A stretch of DNA of 64,000 bases from Callipepla californica brunnescens (taxonomy: Eukaryota > Chordata > Aves > Galliformes > Odontophoridae): positions 16,983,368-17,047,367 of the forward strand of contig JALIRH010000004.1 of assembly GCA_023055505.1 (NCBI GenBank), given 5' to 3'. The translations under genes were made by a program, and so were the position numbers. Below, piece after piece: positions 37,845 to 49,900 of this stretch (position 1 is the first letter of the stretch; each line of letters opens with the position of its first letter). Under the pieces are notes generated by a model that was given only the letters and a program-made list of their open reading frames with translations, did not search any database and was not told the origin of the DNA.

Positions 37845-40800
37845 GGCTCTCCAAGTTAATAATTTGATTCCAGAGTTCTTGCTCTAAGCAAGCTCTCATG
37901 CTGCATATTATCTGCCTCAGAAATGCATCGACTGTTCAGAGAAGCACCTTTAAAATCAGTTAATTTTTTTTTTTTATTCAGGAAACCATTGTCCCTGCTA
38001 ATTCTGTTTTTAGGGAAAAGGGAAACATCTGTGTGCCATTTGGAGCCACACTATCAGAAGAAATGGTGTTCTCCTTGGGCAGTGAGGATCAATTTTAATA
38101 ATTTCTTTTCAATCTAACTGATAATTATCCAGTCTAATTCCCTGCCCCTCAGCAATTTTTTCATTTTTTTTTTCAATTTTTTCCAGCTTTTCTGGAACTG
38201 TCCTTACATGACAGTAGTGATAGCCACTCACCCCCAACCAGCTTTATCCAATAGTCATTGTGAACCATGACAGAAAGACAGAAGATAGTTTCCAAGGCTG
38301 ATTAACTGATAACCACCATTCAGACAAATAAGCAGAAGTATGCAATAGGACCCCTGTTGCCTGCATGCAATGTGCTGATGAGAGGAAACCTGCTTCCAGA
38401 GAAATACACTGTATGAATGAGGCGTCTCCTGTGCTAATCAGGCCGCTTGTGGTGTGCCCTGGCAGGTGTGCTAATAGGCTTAATGAAATCACCTTGTGGC
38501 ATTAGCTGTTTTGCCATAGTTACCTCCTCTGAGAAAGTGCTGCACGTCTTCGGATGAAAATTCTGAATGTTTATACTGACTACATTCCCTTGCCCACTGA
38601 TTCAGTTAGAAAGAGCTGCAGTCTGGACAGATACAGCTGTAGTTTTTAAGGCTGAGGTTAGACTCTGTTGAAGGCTTCTGGCTCCAGCAAAATTACGCTT
38701 CTACAAACAGAGAATGAAAAAAGGATTTAATTGGTCATCAAGTCTCTGCTATTAAGCAAAGCCTCATCAGGAAATACCATGAATAAACTCCTGAAACTCT
38801 CTCAAGACTAAAAAAGAGAGAGAGGGATCAGAATTTCTTATTACCTCCTGATTTCCTCAATTTTTTAAATTTTCTTTGCCATGAAATGACATTTCAGACT
38901 AAACTTATTATTAGTAGCTCACTTCTTCTGGTTAAGGGAGTTTCTAAACGAGAAATTATTTCTAACACCCAAATTTGCAAAGCCATCCCCAAATTAAAAT
39001 TTGTTAGATGAAATTTTGCTAATTATAAGCTCCCCTTTAAGTATTATTCCTAAAATGTCAGCATTTCAAGTGTTTAATCAGCCTATGAGCATTGTAAATT
39101 CTGTAAGCATACGAAATTAATAGCAAATCAAGGGCCATTGGTGGAGCTATTAACTAGAGTTTACATGGCTGGGAACTAGTCACTACTTTGGAAATCATTT
39201 TTAAACCCACCACCATGATAAAAATGGAATATAACTCAGAAGTTAGCTACTGCTTGAATTCAGTAATGAACATGAAATTCAAACAAGAACAGCTTCAAAA
39301 TGGTATGTATGTATTAGCATTGCGATGGTGTGCGTGTGTCTGGGCAGATCTGCCTGTATGAGTGCACAGCTGACCTCTAATGACAGAAACATGTTAGATC
39401 AGGTCAAGTGTCATAAATTTGCAACTCCTTTACCCAGGAAACTTGAGAACTGAAAGGAAGAAAACACCAGTTGTGACATTAAAGCAAGTTTTCAGTAACT
39501 GTCCTGACATTCAATAGGTAATGCTTTGTGAATTCTAGTTTTTGAATGTCACTAAAGGCTCTCCGTTAAGCACGAAACATGGTTTGCATTTTTATTCTTT
39601 CCACTGAAACGAAGGACTCTAAAATGTAAGAGAAGACCCAAGAAAAGCCCTTGGCTTGCTGACGTTTTGGCAAAGAAGTTGTTCTGCTAACAGCAAGAAT
39701 AGTGGAGACCTGTGACCTAAAGAATTGTGTCCCCAGAAGTTTTTTTTTTTCCTTTCACTCCCTGAGTACACCTAGATTGGTCCCTAGTTATCTGCTTTCT
39801 TCACTGTTTGAGAGACAGCATGTCTGGTTGAGTCAGTAGTTAGTGTTTGTGCTGCCTCTGCTTGCTAGCTCCAGACTGATTCACTTGCGTGCCAACAACT
39901 CTGAGATGGACAAAGGGCTGTTCCTCTCCTCACCACAAAATGATGTTTGTTGCATTAGAAAACCAGATCAAAGTGTCCAGAACACTCACTAATTTAGAGG
40001 CTTCTATCTGAAGTACACCATGGTGGAATTTGCTGCCCTTGTGCCAAATAGAGAAACCTAACTGGGTACTCTGTTGCCTCACTCTCTGGTAAATTCCAGG
40101 TAAGCTCATCATGATGCCTCAAATTGAGGATGTGTTGGTGAGGCAGATTCTTTTTTCTGTCTTTTATAGTATGTAACTTTGGAGATGTTATTACACAGAT
40201 GAGTGTTTTCATAAAGTGGGATTTCTCCCTCAAAGTCAGCCCAGTTATAAAGGAAGAGTGCAGATCCATCAGTTCAGTAATTCTGTTGAAAAACTTCCTT
40301 TTCCTTTACAGCACAGTGTGTGTTATCTGGCCACATACTTTGACAAGGAATGTTAACTGAAGAGACATTTTAATAAGTGGGAGTGACTGTGACAATTTTA
40401 TGTCTGCACGGGGTAGGAAGAAGGGACAGACTATGAACATTTGTGAGAATCTTAGCTTTTTATTACACTACTATGAAATATTAGCATCTGATATGTTTCT
40501 CCGATTTCCTTATGTGTTTTATTACGACTGGAAGTTTAACCCCAGGATCTCCTCCAGGTAGTGCTGAACAGGTCTTACAGCATGTACTGTAGGTGTGGGA
40601 GGGATTTGGAGTTTTTAATTTCACCCTGCAACTCTTCATCCACATCTCTTCATCCTCCAGCTTTAATGGATGATTATCATTTACACCTTTGGAAAGATGA
40701 ATTTAAATGTAAGGCTCTCCCTCACTTTTTAGGAGCCTGAATTCAGTGCTCATTTTAGACTTCTGTGTTAAAGAGATGTTACTTTATTGCAAGGAAGCAG

Positions 40801-41885
40801 CATACGTGTAGGCACTGGAATAATAAGCTGCTGTATATCAGCTACTCAAAGGTAACTAAACTTTCTTTGAGAGTGGCTGTGAGGAAATTTGAGATCATTT
40901 ACCCTAAACTGACTTGTGTAAATATGTGTAGAGAGAGGCTTCCAAATATTAAAGATGTGAAATATTTTTCCTAAACCAATACTGAAAATGAATTTAGTGA
41001 TTCAGAGCTGACCTACTTGTGAGCATATACTGTAATTTTCCTTTGATAGAGCTCATATTTGCATAAGCCTTTTGCTCAGAACTTTTGATATCTTTCCCTT
41101 TTAATCCTTTCCAGTGTTTTATGAATTTTTGTAACCTATCTCAGACCTCATTCAGTCTCTGATGAGGCTCCTACTCTCCATAACTTCTCTCAGACTTATA
41201 AAGCTATGACTGTGCGCCTTCAGTGGTGATACCAAATTCCTTCACCAAAAGAAGCACTCATGTAGAGAATCTTTCAAGGGATATTGCCCACATATTTTGT
41301 ACAGCTTCCTGTTTTATCGCACAATTTTATTCCAGCCAGGGTTTCCCTCATGATACTCGATTCTGGTACATATTTGTATGCTTATTTATTAAAGAGAAAA
41401 CACCTCTTCACATGCAGAGAACTTACTGATTTCCTCCTCACTAACCAGAGTGAGGGAGCAGGGGCAAAAGCAAAGGAGAATTGGTATTGCAGACCCATTT
41501 TGCAGATGAAACATGACAGTCTATGGTTTACAGAAGGCCTTTGAAAGCCTGACATAGCAGCAAGAATCAAGTTACTGTTGCCCAGAATAAGTTTATGTAG
41601 AGGGCTGAGTCATATTTTAAGAGGTTAATAGCTTTGACTTCAAAAGCCCTTTGTACCAGAAGCACTGCCTTCAGCTCTATTTTCAACTTTTTTTCTTCTC
41701 AAAGCAAAAGAAATTACATACCCATTATACATCCCTTTTGCATTTCAGCATATGCCAGGGGCAAGCATGAAAGTTTCTTTTTGCATCTGATGACTCATAA
41801 GGTCACTTCTTTGACCAGTCAGCCTTTGGCTGAACATGCTCAAGAATCAAGCCAAACAGTAACTTCCTATTGATTCTATACCCAG

Positions 41886-41924
41886 TTTTTTGTTTGTTTG
41901 TTTGTTGTTTGTTTGTTTGTTTTT
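41886..41924. repeat. TTTG microsatellite
   Basis: About eight TTTG units with one unit shortened by a base (GTTTGTTGTTTG), flanked by T runs. Confidence 0.9.
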
Positions 41925-43059
41925 CCTCTAACGGGAAGGTATTGCAGTTGCCACAGAAGTTCGCCAATAAATGGTTTTAATTTTCCATGAGTATGATAAT
42001 GGTGCCTCTAGATTTTCACATTCACCCCCATTACTCTTCTTTAAAGAAAAAATGAGAGGCATTTGTTTTTTACATTCTAAAGAGCTATATCACACAGACA
42101 AAGTAATCATCAGTCTATTGCCAAAATCTAAAATATGTTCTGGTTCTGACCATCACAGTTTTGTGACTCATTGACCAGAGAATATTATTTGAATCATCAG
42201 CCTGCACATCTGCCAGAAGGATGCCAATCTGTTGAAGCTAATTCCAATTTTGGACAGAAAAGACCAACAGTACTGCTCTGCAAGTGTAGTGTTGCATACA
42301 TATTGTTGTGTGTTATCAACAAGGTATCAAATGCTGTAGTGAACTTAAATAACAAAGTTTTACAAGGTCTTTTAGTCAGATCGTCTATTGTGGCACTACA
42401 CATTACATATGTTAGTTTCCTGAAATTTCCACAAGTTAAAAAAGAAAAAGTTACCTTCAGCAGAATGTGAAGTTCTGTTCCTTGAAGTACATGTGAAATG
42501 AATGCAGCTCTGCAATATCAAAGAAACAGATGAATCCATTCACTGAGTCTCTTCCTTTCTTTTTAGTATCTACTCTTCTTAGTTTGGGGATTGCTATCAG
42601 GATTGGAAGCTGTTACTTTTGGAAAACAGTGAAGGACAAAGAGGTGGAGTGTTTTTTCTTGTTCCCTCTCTTTCTGTTTTTCACTTTCTTAATTCATTAT
42701 ATGTGATGCTGCACCACTGGTGAGCAGGACTTTCCTATCAAGTGGAATGAGAAAAACAACCAAAAAAGCAGTTTTAAGTAATACCTCTTTTTCCAGCTGA
42801 GGATTACATTTCACTGAATTGGATATTGAGTCAGAATCCTAACGGACTGTGCAAATCCCCACCAGAAGTCCATTTGCACCTTTGGCAAAAGATGCATTTG
42901 AAAACTTTTTCTTAAAGGACATATCTCGTAGAAAGAGGAATAAAGGGGGTGGGAGAGAGTTTGCAAAGAAGAAATAGAAGGATGTGATGTGGGTTCTCAG
43001 TGTTATTCTTTATACTTTATTAAACTTAATTTTGAAACCAAACTGAAAATTGGCAAAGC

Positions 43060-43225
43060 TTCCAGGAAAATTTAGCAAAGAAACAGCTTGCAGTAATCTA
43101 GCAACGAGGGTTGCTATGGCAATAGCAGTACACTGTGAGATTTAGTAGGTATAATTTTCCATGATTCACAGTATATTTTTAGCTATTTTTCTTTTCGTTC
43201 TGTCATGCAAATTGCCTTTCTAAAG
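43060..43225. promoter_or_regulatory. Candidate regulatory element with X-box and octamer
   Basis: The segment contains GTTGCTATGGCAA at 43110-43122, a close match to the palindromic X-box bound by RFX factors (GTTGCCATGGCAAC), with a further GCAAC half-site just upstream at 43101. About 85 bases downstream a perfect octamer ATGCAAAT lies at 43205-43212, the site for POU/Oct factors. The block lies far from the nearest CpG island and has no coding capacity. That it acts as an enhancer is inference from motif content only. Confidence 0.3.
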
Positions 43226-45723
43226 AAAAGGAAGGACAGAATAGTTAGATCTTGCCCTCAGAAAAGATAGAGAGATGTCAGTTTGTGCTTAAGGGAAGTC
43301 TTTGTGCTCCAGCTTCAATTGATCAAGACTCCTGAAGAAATCTTGAGTCTGTACTCCCCTTTCATCTTGTCTTCAGCCTTTAACACCACTGCTTGTTCCT
43401 TGCTTCTAGAAATCCTTCCACCCTTTGTTCCCTTTAATTTCCTTCTCTAACTCACCCCCATGTGCTCCTGTTTCACAATCCAAACCCTAGGAATAATTTT
43501 TCTCCTTTCCTTCTTTTTCAGCAATTATCCACACAATTCTTTTCCATACCACTATCTCTTTTCTTTGTGACATGGTTTCAGCTCAGACATTCAAAAATCT
43601 ACTCCTGTCTCCTGACCTCCCTCCCTCTGCGCAGTCCTCTCTTTGGTCTCTCTGTGGCTTGCTCATAGCCTGAGCTGATAAAGACTTTAATATTCCTCTG
43701 TTCTCAATCACACTAATTCTATCACCCTCCTAACCACTGAGATATACTGTCTAAAAATGATGATTTTTATATGGCTGTGACATGCAAGCTGCTATCCTCT
43801 GTTTACCCTCATATATTTCAAATATCTGCCCTTCTATTCTTTTACCAAATTCCATACCTTGTCATTTGGGTCCTTTATTTCCATCACAACTAGTGTCTGC
43901 TCCTGGGCTACATGTGCTCAGAGTCATTCAAAATGTTGCTTGCTTCATTTTTTTAACTGTATTATTATAATTATATTTTACTTATTTTTTATTTGCTTTC
44001 TCAACTGCTAACCTCTTCCTCCTCTGCTATGCCAGGTTCTACTTCTGTTCCTCAACTGCATGAACTAAAATCTTAACTAAGTGCCCTTACTCTGTATTAG
44101 TGCTTTTGATTGTCCCTTTCTGCAACTGTCCTCTGTTATTGTATTCCAGAACTGTGCAAGTGTATCCTTGCTGTGTTACATTGACCTTAATATATGATAG
44201 ATGACTCACGGGAAAAGTAAAACATATCTCCTTTTATTTCCCAATTGTAATTGACCTCTGCCTCTTTATATGAAACAGTGGCATCTTAGTACTGGTTCAG
44301 CAACCAGGAGACTGCACGGAATCACAAGCAATCATCAGAACATGCTCATGCTTTTGTTCTTTGACTGTCCTTACTCTTCTTCGCTAACAGTTTGTTGAAT
44401 TCACTGCAGTATTGTCACCAATTGAGCTCTAAATGTCTGCCTGCTCTACTCTTGTATATGTAGCTCAAAAGAAATGAGGCTCTGTGAAGCCTCTCTAAAC
44501 TTTGGAAGAAGAGGCATAAATGGAAGGAGTGGGAAAATGCTGAAAAGGCGCAGTTCATTAAATCAGTCAAAGCTGAAGAAGCTCACAAGGATCTCTGGAA
44601 GACTTAATAAAGGACCTGAACTTGGATACCCACTGTTCACAACTCCTACTGGTTTTAGTATTAGCTGCAAATATTGGCATATATGAATGCAAATAAACAT
44701 ATACAAAATAAGAAATAAATCCTAAAAATTTAAAGTTTAAAAAATTCAGAAAGGTCATTTTATCAAAGCATAATATAATTCTATAGTCAGTCTTCCTGCT
44801 ACAAGGTACAAGAAAAAGCTGGTGTTTTGTTTATGTGTGTTCATAAGCATTTAGACACAGTTGATCAGTAGCTGGGGCTGTGGTGCAGTGTTACATAATG
44901 CAAGTTCATGACTTTGTAAGATGTCATTTTCCTTTCCAGCACTTCTGAGTTTGTTTGTTGATACTTTTTTTCCTATGTTAAGAAAGTAAAGTATTTCAGA
45001 TAAATACTCTGTACATTTCTTACATTACATAGAATGTGTTGTGTCACACATCCTTCACTTGTGGCAGAAATATAACAATATGATTTTTTTTTCTGACACA
45101 GAGGACACTAGACAGGGATGTCCTAATCTTTTACGTGATAACACTCCTGTGTTGTTCAGATTAAGCTTTTCTTCTCTGAAGCATCGTGAAGTGCGGAAAT
45201 GTCCCTCAGGATAGTTGATGGATCCAAAACTCAAAGAATGAGATTTCCTCTCACAGGAGTCAGCAGTACTGGGGCTCCATCATCACCTCTGTAGTACCAT
45301 CAGTCCCTCCCATTGCAGCAGGTTTGGTTGGGCAGGGGCTCTGCTGTTTCAGAGTGGCAGGTGGCACTGGGGGACAGGAGCTGCCATCAAGTTCCCAGCG
45401 TGACTGCCAATATCCATTACAGATAAGAATTTCAAGACTTCTAGTTCCCACTGGGTCGTGTGTTTTTCTGACACTACCTAATCTCCTTTGTCCTTTTTGG
45501 TTGCTGGGAGTGCAGCTTCCTGACTGTAAAATGTTTCCCTGGGTTTCCTCTTAATGGCATTCAGAGATCTTTGGTTATTATTGCAGGAGTCTCCTGTGCC
45601 CACAGCTATCGCACAGTATTTTCCAACACTAGAAACTAGGATTTCTTAGTTTGATATCTCTTTTACTTCCCATTATTTACCAGAGATGCATCAACACTCC
45701 CAAGAAGAAAGCAAACATAACAT

Positions 45724-45771
45724 TTTTGTTTGTTTGTTTGTTTGTTTGTTTCTTTGTTTGTTTGTTTGTTT
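45724..45771. repeat. TTTG microsatellite, 12 units
   Basis: About twelve TTTG units, one changed to TTTC near the middle. The long pure runs on both sides make it a likely length-polymorphic marker. Confidence 0.93.
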
Positions 45772-46933
45772 AAAAAAGTGTTTGAACTTCAGCATGTCCT
45801 GGGTGGGTTGCTAAATACAGAATTGCTGTACATTGTATTTAGTTATTGCAGTTTCAAAAATGTATTCCCTATCTTGTCCAGTAGATGACGCTAATGCATT
45901 ACAAACTATTCAGTGTTCAAGTTTAGTCAATGGAAAGCTGAATGCCTCAAATGTGTATTATTGTCACATCTGAATCACTCTCTTTAATTCTTGTATTATC
46001 TAGCATGTGCAATTTGGAGTTTCAGAATTCGTTGTTTTTCTGATGCAGTTTTGTTACTAAAAGTTGCTTCTTTCATGTACCTAAGTATCAATCTTTCATA
46101 ACTGATATTCCAGTCAGTCTGATGTAATTTTGACCAGTTTCAGAAGTCCCTTGTTTATGTTAGCCATCTGTTTAATCATAATTCGTGATCTATGGCATGA
46201 GGCTTTGTGCTGTGTCAGCATTTATTCCTGTTTCCAGTCGGCAGTATGTGAAGCTAAATCCTTGCACTAAAGGACAAAAGTAAAAAGGTGAAATGAGTTT
46301 CCATGAATCTTCCACAATACTCAGCTTCTTTCTTTCCCTGGCATAAGCGTAATTTACTTATAGACTTCAGGAGGAAGCTTTATAATTCTCCTTTGTGATT
46401 GATTCTGATTTTCTTATACCGAGAGACTTGCTGCTAATCACACAAGAAGCTGCCTTCATGATCCTGAAATTATGTGCAGAACAAGTACGCTCTTGATGAT
46501 ATATATCAGAGTCCAAGATTTTTCAGAGAGACAGTGTCTGTATGGCATTTATAGACATTATTTGTATTTTGCTGCTGAGGAAAAAATAAAAAGCAGGAAA
46601 TAAAATTTAACAGGTTTGCTAAGGTGAATGCAGAAAAAAAAACTTCATCTCTTTCTGTCTGCTTCAGTCTCAAGCTCATCCTCTGAATTGGTGGAATCCT
46701 TACCAGCCCCCTCCAGAAGTTACATAGCTAATTTATATTCCTCCCAAGCCAGCAGTCTAGCACTCATGGTCCTTCCAGCTGTTGAATCTTGTTGTAGCTG
46801 TTACCTGCTTGCTGAATAAACTCATCACCAGAAGGACATAAGCCAAGAGAAACAAATCCCATCTTCTGAGGAGAAAAGAAAGAGCACAAAAGAGGGAACT
46901 GAGCTACTATTCTTTGCTCTTTATTTCTTTCTC

Positions 46934-46960
46934 TGTTTTGTTTGATTGTTTGTTTGTTTT
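46934..46960. repeat. Short TTTG microsatellite
   Basis: About six imperfect TTTG units with one TTGATT interruption. It is the third TTTG-type repeat within 5 kb. Confidence 0.75.
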
Positions 46961-49900
46961 AACTGCTCCCTTGGAAAAAGTTTGAGCACCTGAGAAGATG
47001 GAGAAAGAACTTTCTTATTTCTTACAGCAAGCAAGTCTGATGTCTGTCCTTCCTAGACTGTGAGGCTGAGGCTACCTAGACCATTTGACTTTTCTTAGAT
47101 CTTTTCCCCCAGGAAGGATGAATTATATGAGAAAGTTCAATCTTCTTAAGTCACTCTTCAGCAGGCTCAAGGACAGGCAAAAACCATTACTGGTAATTGC
47201 ATTGCAAGAGCTGGCAGCACAGATGAGATCTAAGAATAGGCCACACAACCAGCAGCTAGGGCGTGAAGCTGGTCTAGGAAACACATGACTCAAAGAGTAG
47301 GTGTTAGAGCTCATGTGCCTTAATCTGTACACCTGGGCAAAAAATTCCAGAACACATGAGTAAACCAGGAAGAAACACTTCAGCAGAAGCATATCTAATT
47401 GTGCAAGGCATACGGGCAGATTTACATGGTTAGTTGTTGCATAGTCATTAAAGCAAAGATAAAAAGAATGGATAAAATGTTTGAATAGAGAACACAAATC
47501 AGTCATCTTTTTCTATTTCCCTGGCACAAATCAACAACAAATAGGCCTTCGTCACCATGTTCAAGAAAAAGGAGATAGTGAGAGATAGAAGGAGAAAGCA
47601 TTATGCTATGGCGACCAGTATGTCCTATCTCTTGGACTGGAACCACCTGCCTGGACAGTGGTCTGCCTCAGACCTGGTTTTGTGATGTGCGAGTCCCTTT
47701 GGATGTAAGCTTCATACAAGTGTATCAGAAGACACTGTATTAAAGTGTAAGAGAGAAACTGAGTACAAAATAGTAATATGTATGGGTAGATACTGATTCA
47801 TCTCTAACTATCCAAGTAAGGTTATAACATGGAAAATGGCCAAATCAGCAGTCCAATTAAAAATATCTGCTCTTTACCACAAAGTCCTGTTGTAAATGAG
47901 ATCTGGAGGGCAAAGCAGAAATACCTAGCTTTCTCTGCACATTAATTGTCTCTGAGAAGAAATAAAAGGCAAAAAAAAATTATAAAAAGTTAAAAGAAAG
48001 GTCAATGATTGTGAAAACACAGACTTCTGAGAGAGATTGCTTCCAGCCCTGGCAGGCAAATGACCTATGGAACAGGAGAAAGAAGTACTGAAGAACTGGA
48101 TCTGTTTCGTTTTATCTTGAACTTTGATGCGCCCTGGAGAGGGGCAGACTTTTTATGTAATTGACAGGAATTTTAACACGCTAGTACAGCTGGATGATGA
48201 GAAAGAAGCTGCTGGTCGCTGTAGCTCAACTTGATAGAATTTGTCAGTAATGGCTTTGCTTGCTGTGATGAGTAAGCACTGGAGACATTTCATTGCTACT
48301 GTGACGGCTGTTTTGAATTCACTGTAGACAGTTGGGTTAGGAAGCTGAGCTTTATGGGCCATTGTATTTAAGTCATTTGAAACAATAGTTTGGGCCATTT
48401 TAGGGGAAGCTGGGTTTCCATTATGTTGGTAATCAGGAAGAAACTTTTAGGTCAGCTTTAGTTGGACTAATTTGCTCAGTTTTGCCTTTGAATTTCATTG
48501 TATACATTGAGATCGGTATTTTTTAGTTTAATATAACAGATTCACCTCAAAATGTTTTCTAGGATATACAAACATGGATTTGGGTGTGGAAAAATCTTTA
48601 TATATGATAAAGATACAGTCAAAGAAGATAAATAGTGGTAAATGAAATTAATTTCCAGAAGGTTAACAGTGGCAAAGACATTCAAGAGATGTCATCTTGA
48701 ATGGTCATAATGGAAAAGACATTTCTCTCAAGGTATTACAATTTCTTTAAGCGGAACTGAATTTTTGCTAAGAAAAAGTTATACAATAAATATCCAGTGC
48801 ATGTGTTGTTGAGCACTTAGATGCTGAGGGAATACTGAGTTCTTTGTTGTAGTGAGGTGTGCACACTGAAAGTATGCACAATATAATTTCTACCTCTTCT
48901 TTGTATGTGATCTCTACAAGCATTAGTTGCTTAGGAAATTGTAGAGCTAGCAATCTGAGACTGCCCAATTCACATGCGGGATTTCAGTGGGTTGGAGCAT
49001 ACTGGGTAAGGAAAGAAACATTTAAATATGAAGGGCTAGTAATTTTAGAACTGTGAATGTTCTAAACAGCTTCATACAAGTAAAATATAATTTCTAGCAA
49101 TGTTAGAGAGTGCCAAGTAGAAGAAATCTGATCAACTTCCTTTTCCTATGGAGAATAAAATTAAAAACATTGTTCTCCTTTTGTGGGCAGGGGGAAGGGG
49201 CAGGGACAGAATTGCAAAGAAAGTAGGTCATGATGACAGCTTCTGTCCAGTTAGGTAGCATATTTGGAAGAAAATGGAATACAGTTTGTACTTCAGTGTT
49301 TTTGCTTCAATGAACAACAAGAAAAGAAAGTTATTCATAAATTATAGTGAATGGAATGTGTGTTAAGTTCATCCTATGCTTTCAATTAGAGATCTGAAAA
49401 TCAGGAAAGTATTCTGATTCAAATTCTGAAGCTCTTTCTTCCAAGACAAAGGAACTGGCACATACAGAAGACAAAAGTACTTTCTTTTGCCTCTTGAGTT
49501 AAGTAAAACTTATCTCAACAGCTGTTGCATAGGAAAATTGGCAGCATTAGTTAATGGAAAAAGAAAATAAAATAAGGGCATAGGAGCAGTTCATGAGAAC
49601 CTTAACAAGACTTTAAATATTTTTGAAGGAAAACTTTTTTTTGAGTGATTAAACTGACTCTGAGCCATCTTTCCTAGCACCCAAGTCAAGAATGAGAGAG
49701 GAGGTGGTTTCGAGAAGCTGGAGATGTCTTTGGGAAATACGCTGTTTGTTCATGGCAAAGGGGAAGCTGGGAAAACACTGAGATATGTCATGCGCAGTAA
49801 AGAGACAGTTTCCTGCAACATGTGAGAAGAATTTGGCAACACAGAACTCCTTTGATCTCTCTCCTTTTTCAAAGTTTGCAGGTCAGCCATGAGCATGGCC

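Noticed and set aside
39994..40112. Plus-strand segment ending at a strong donor (TTCCAG/GTAAGC, about 40100)
   Set aside because: No frame stays open through the segment and the acceptor is poor. A non-coding exon cannot be excluded but has no other support.
47123..47506. Minus-strand frame of 127 codons rich in Cys, Leu and Phe
   Set aside because: The composition follows the local base bias, with no topology or motif matching a membrane protein family and no splice support.
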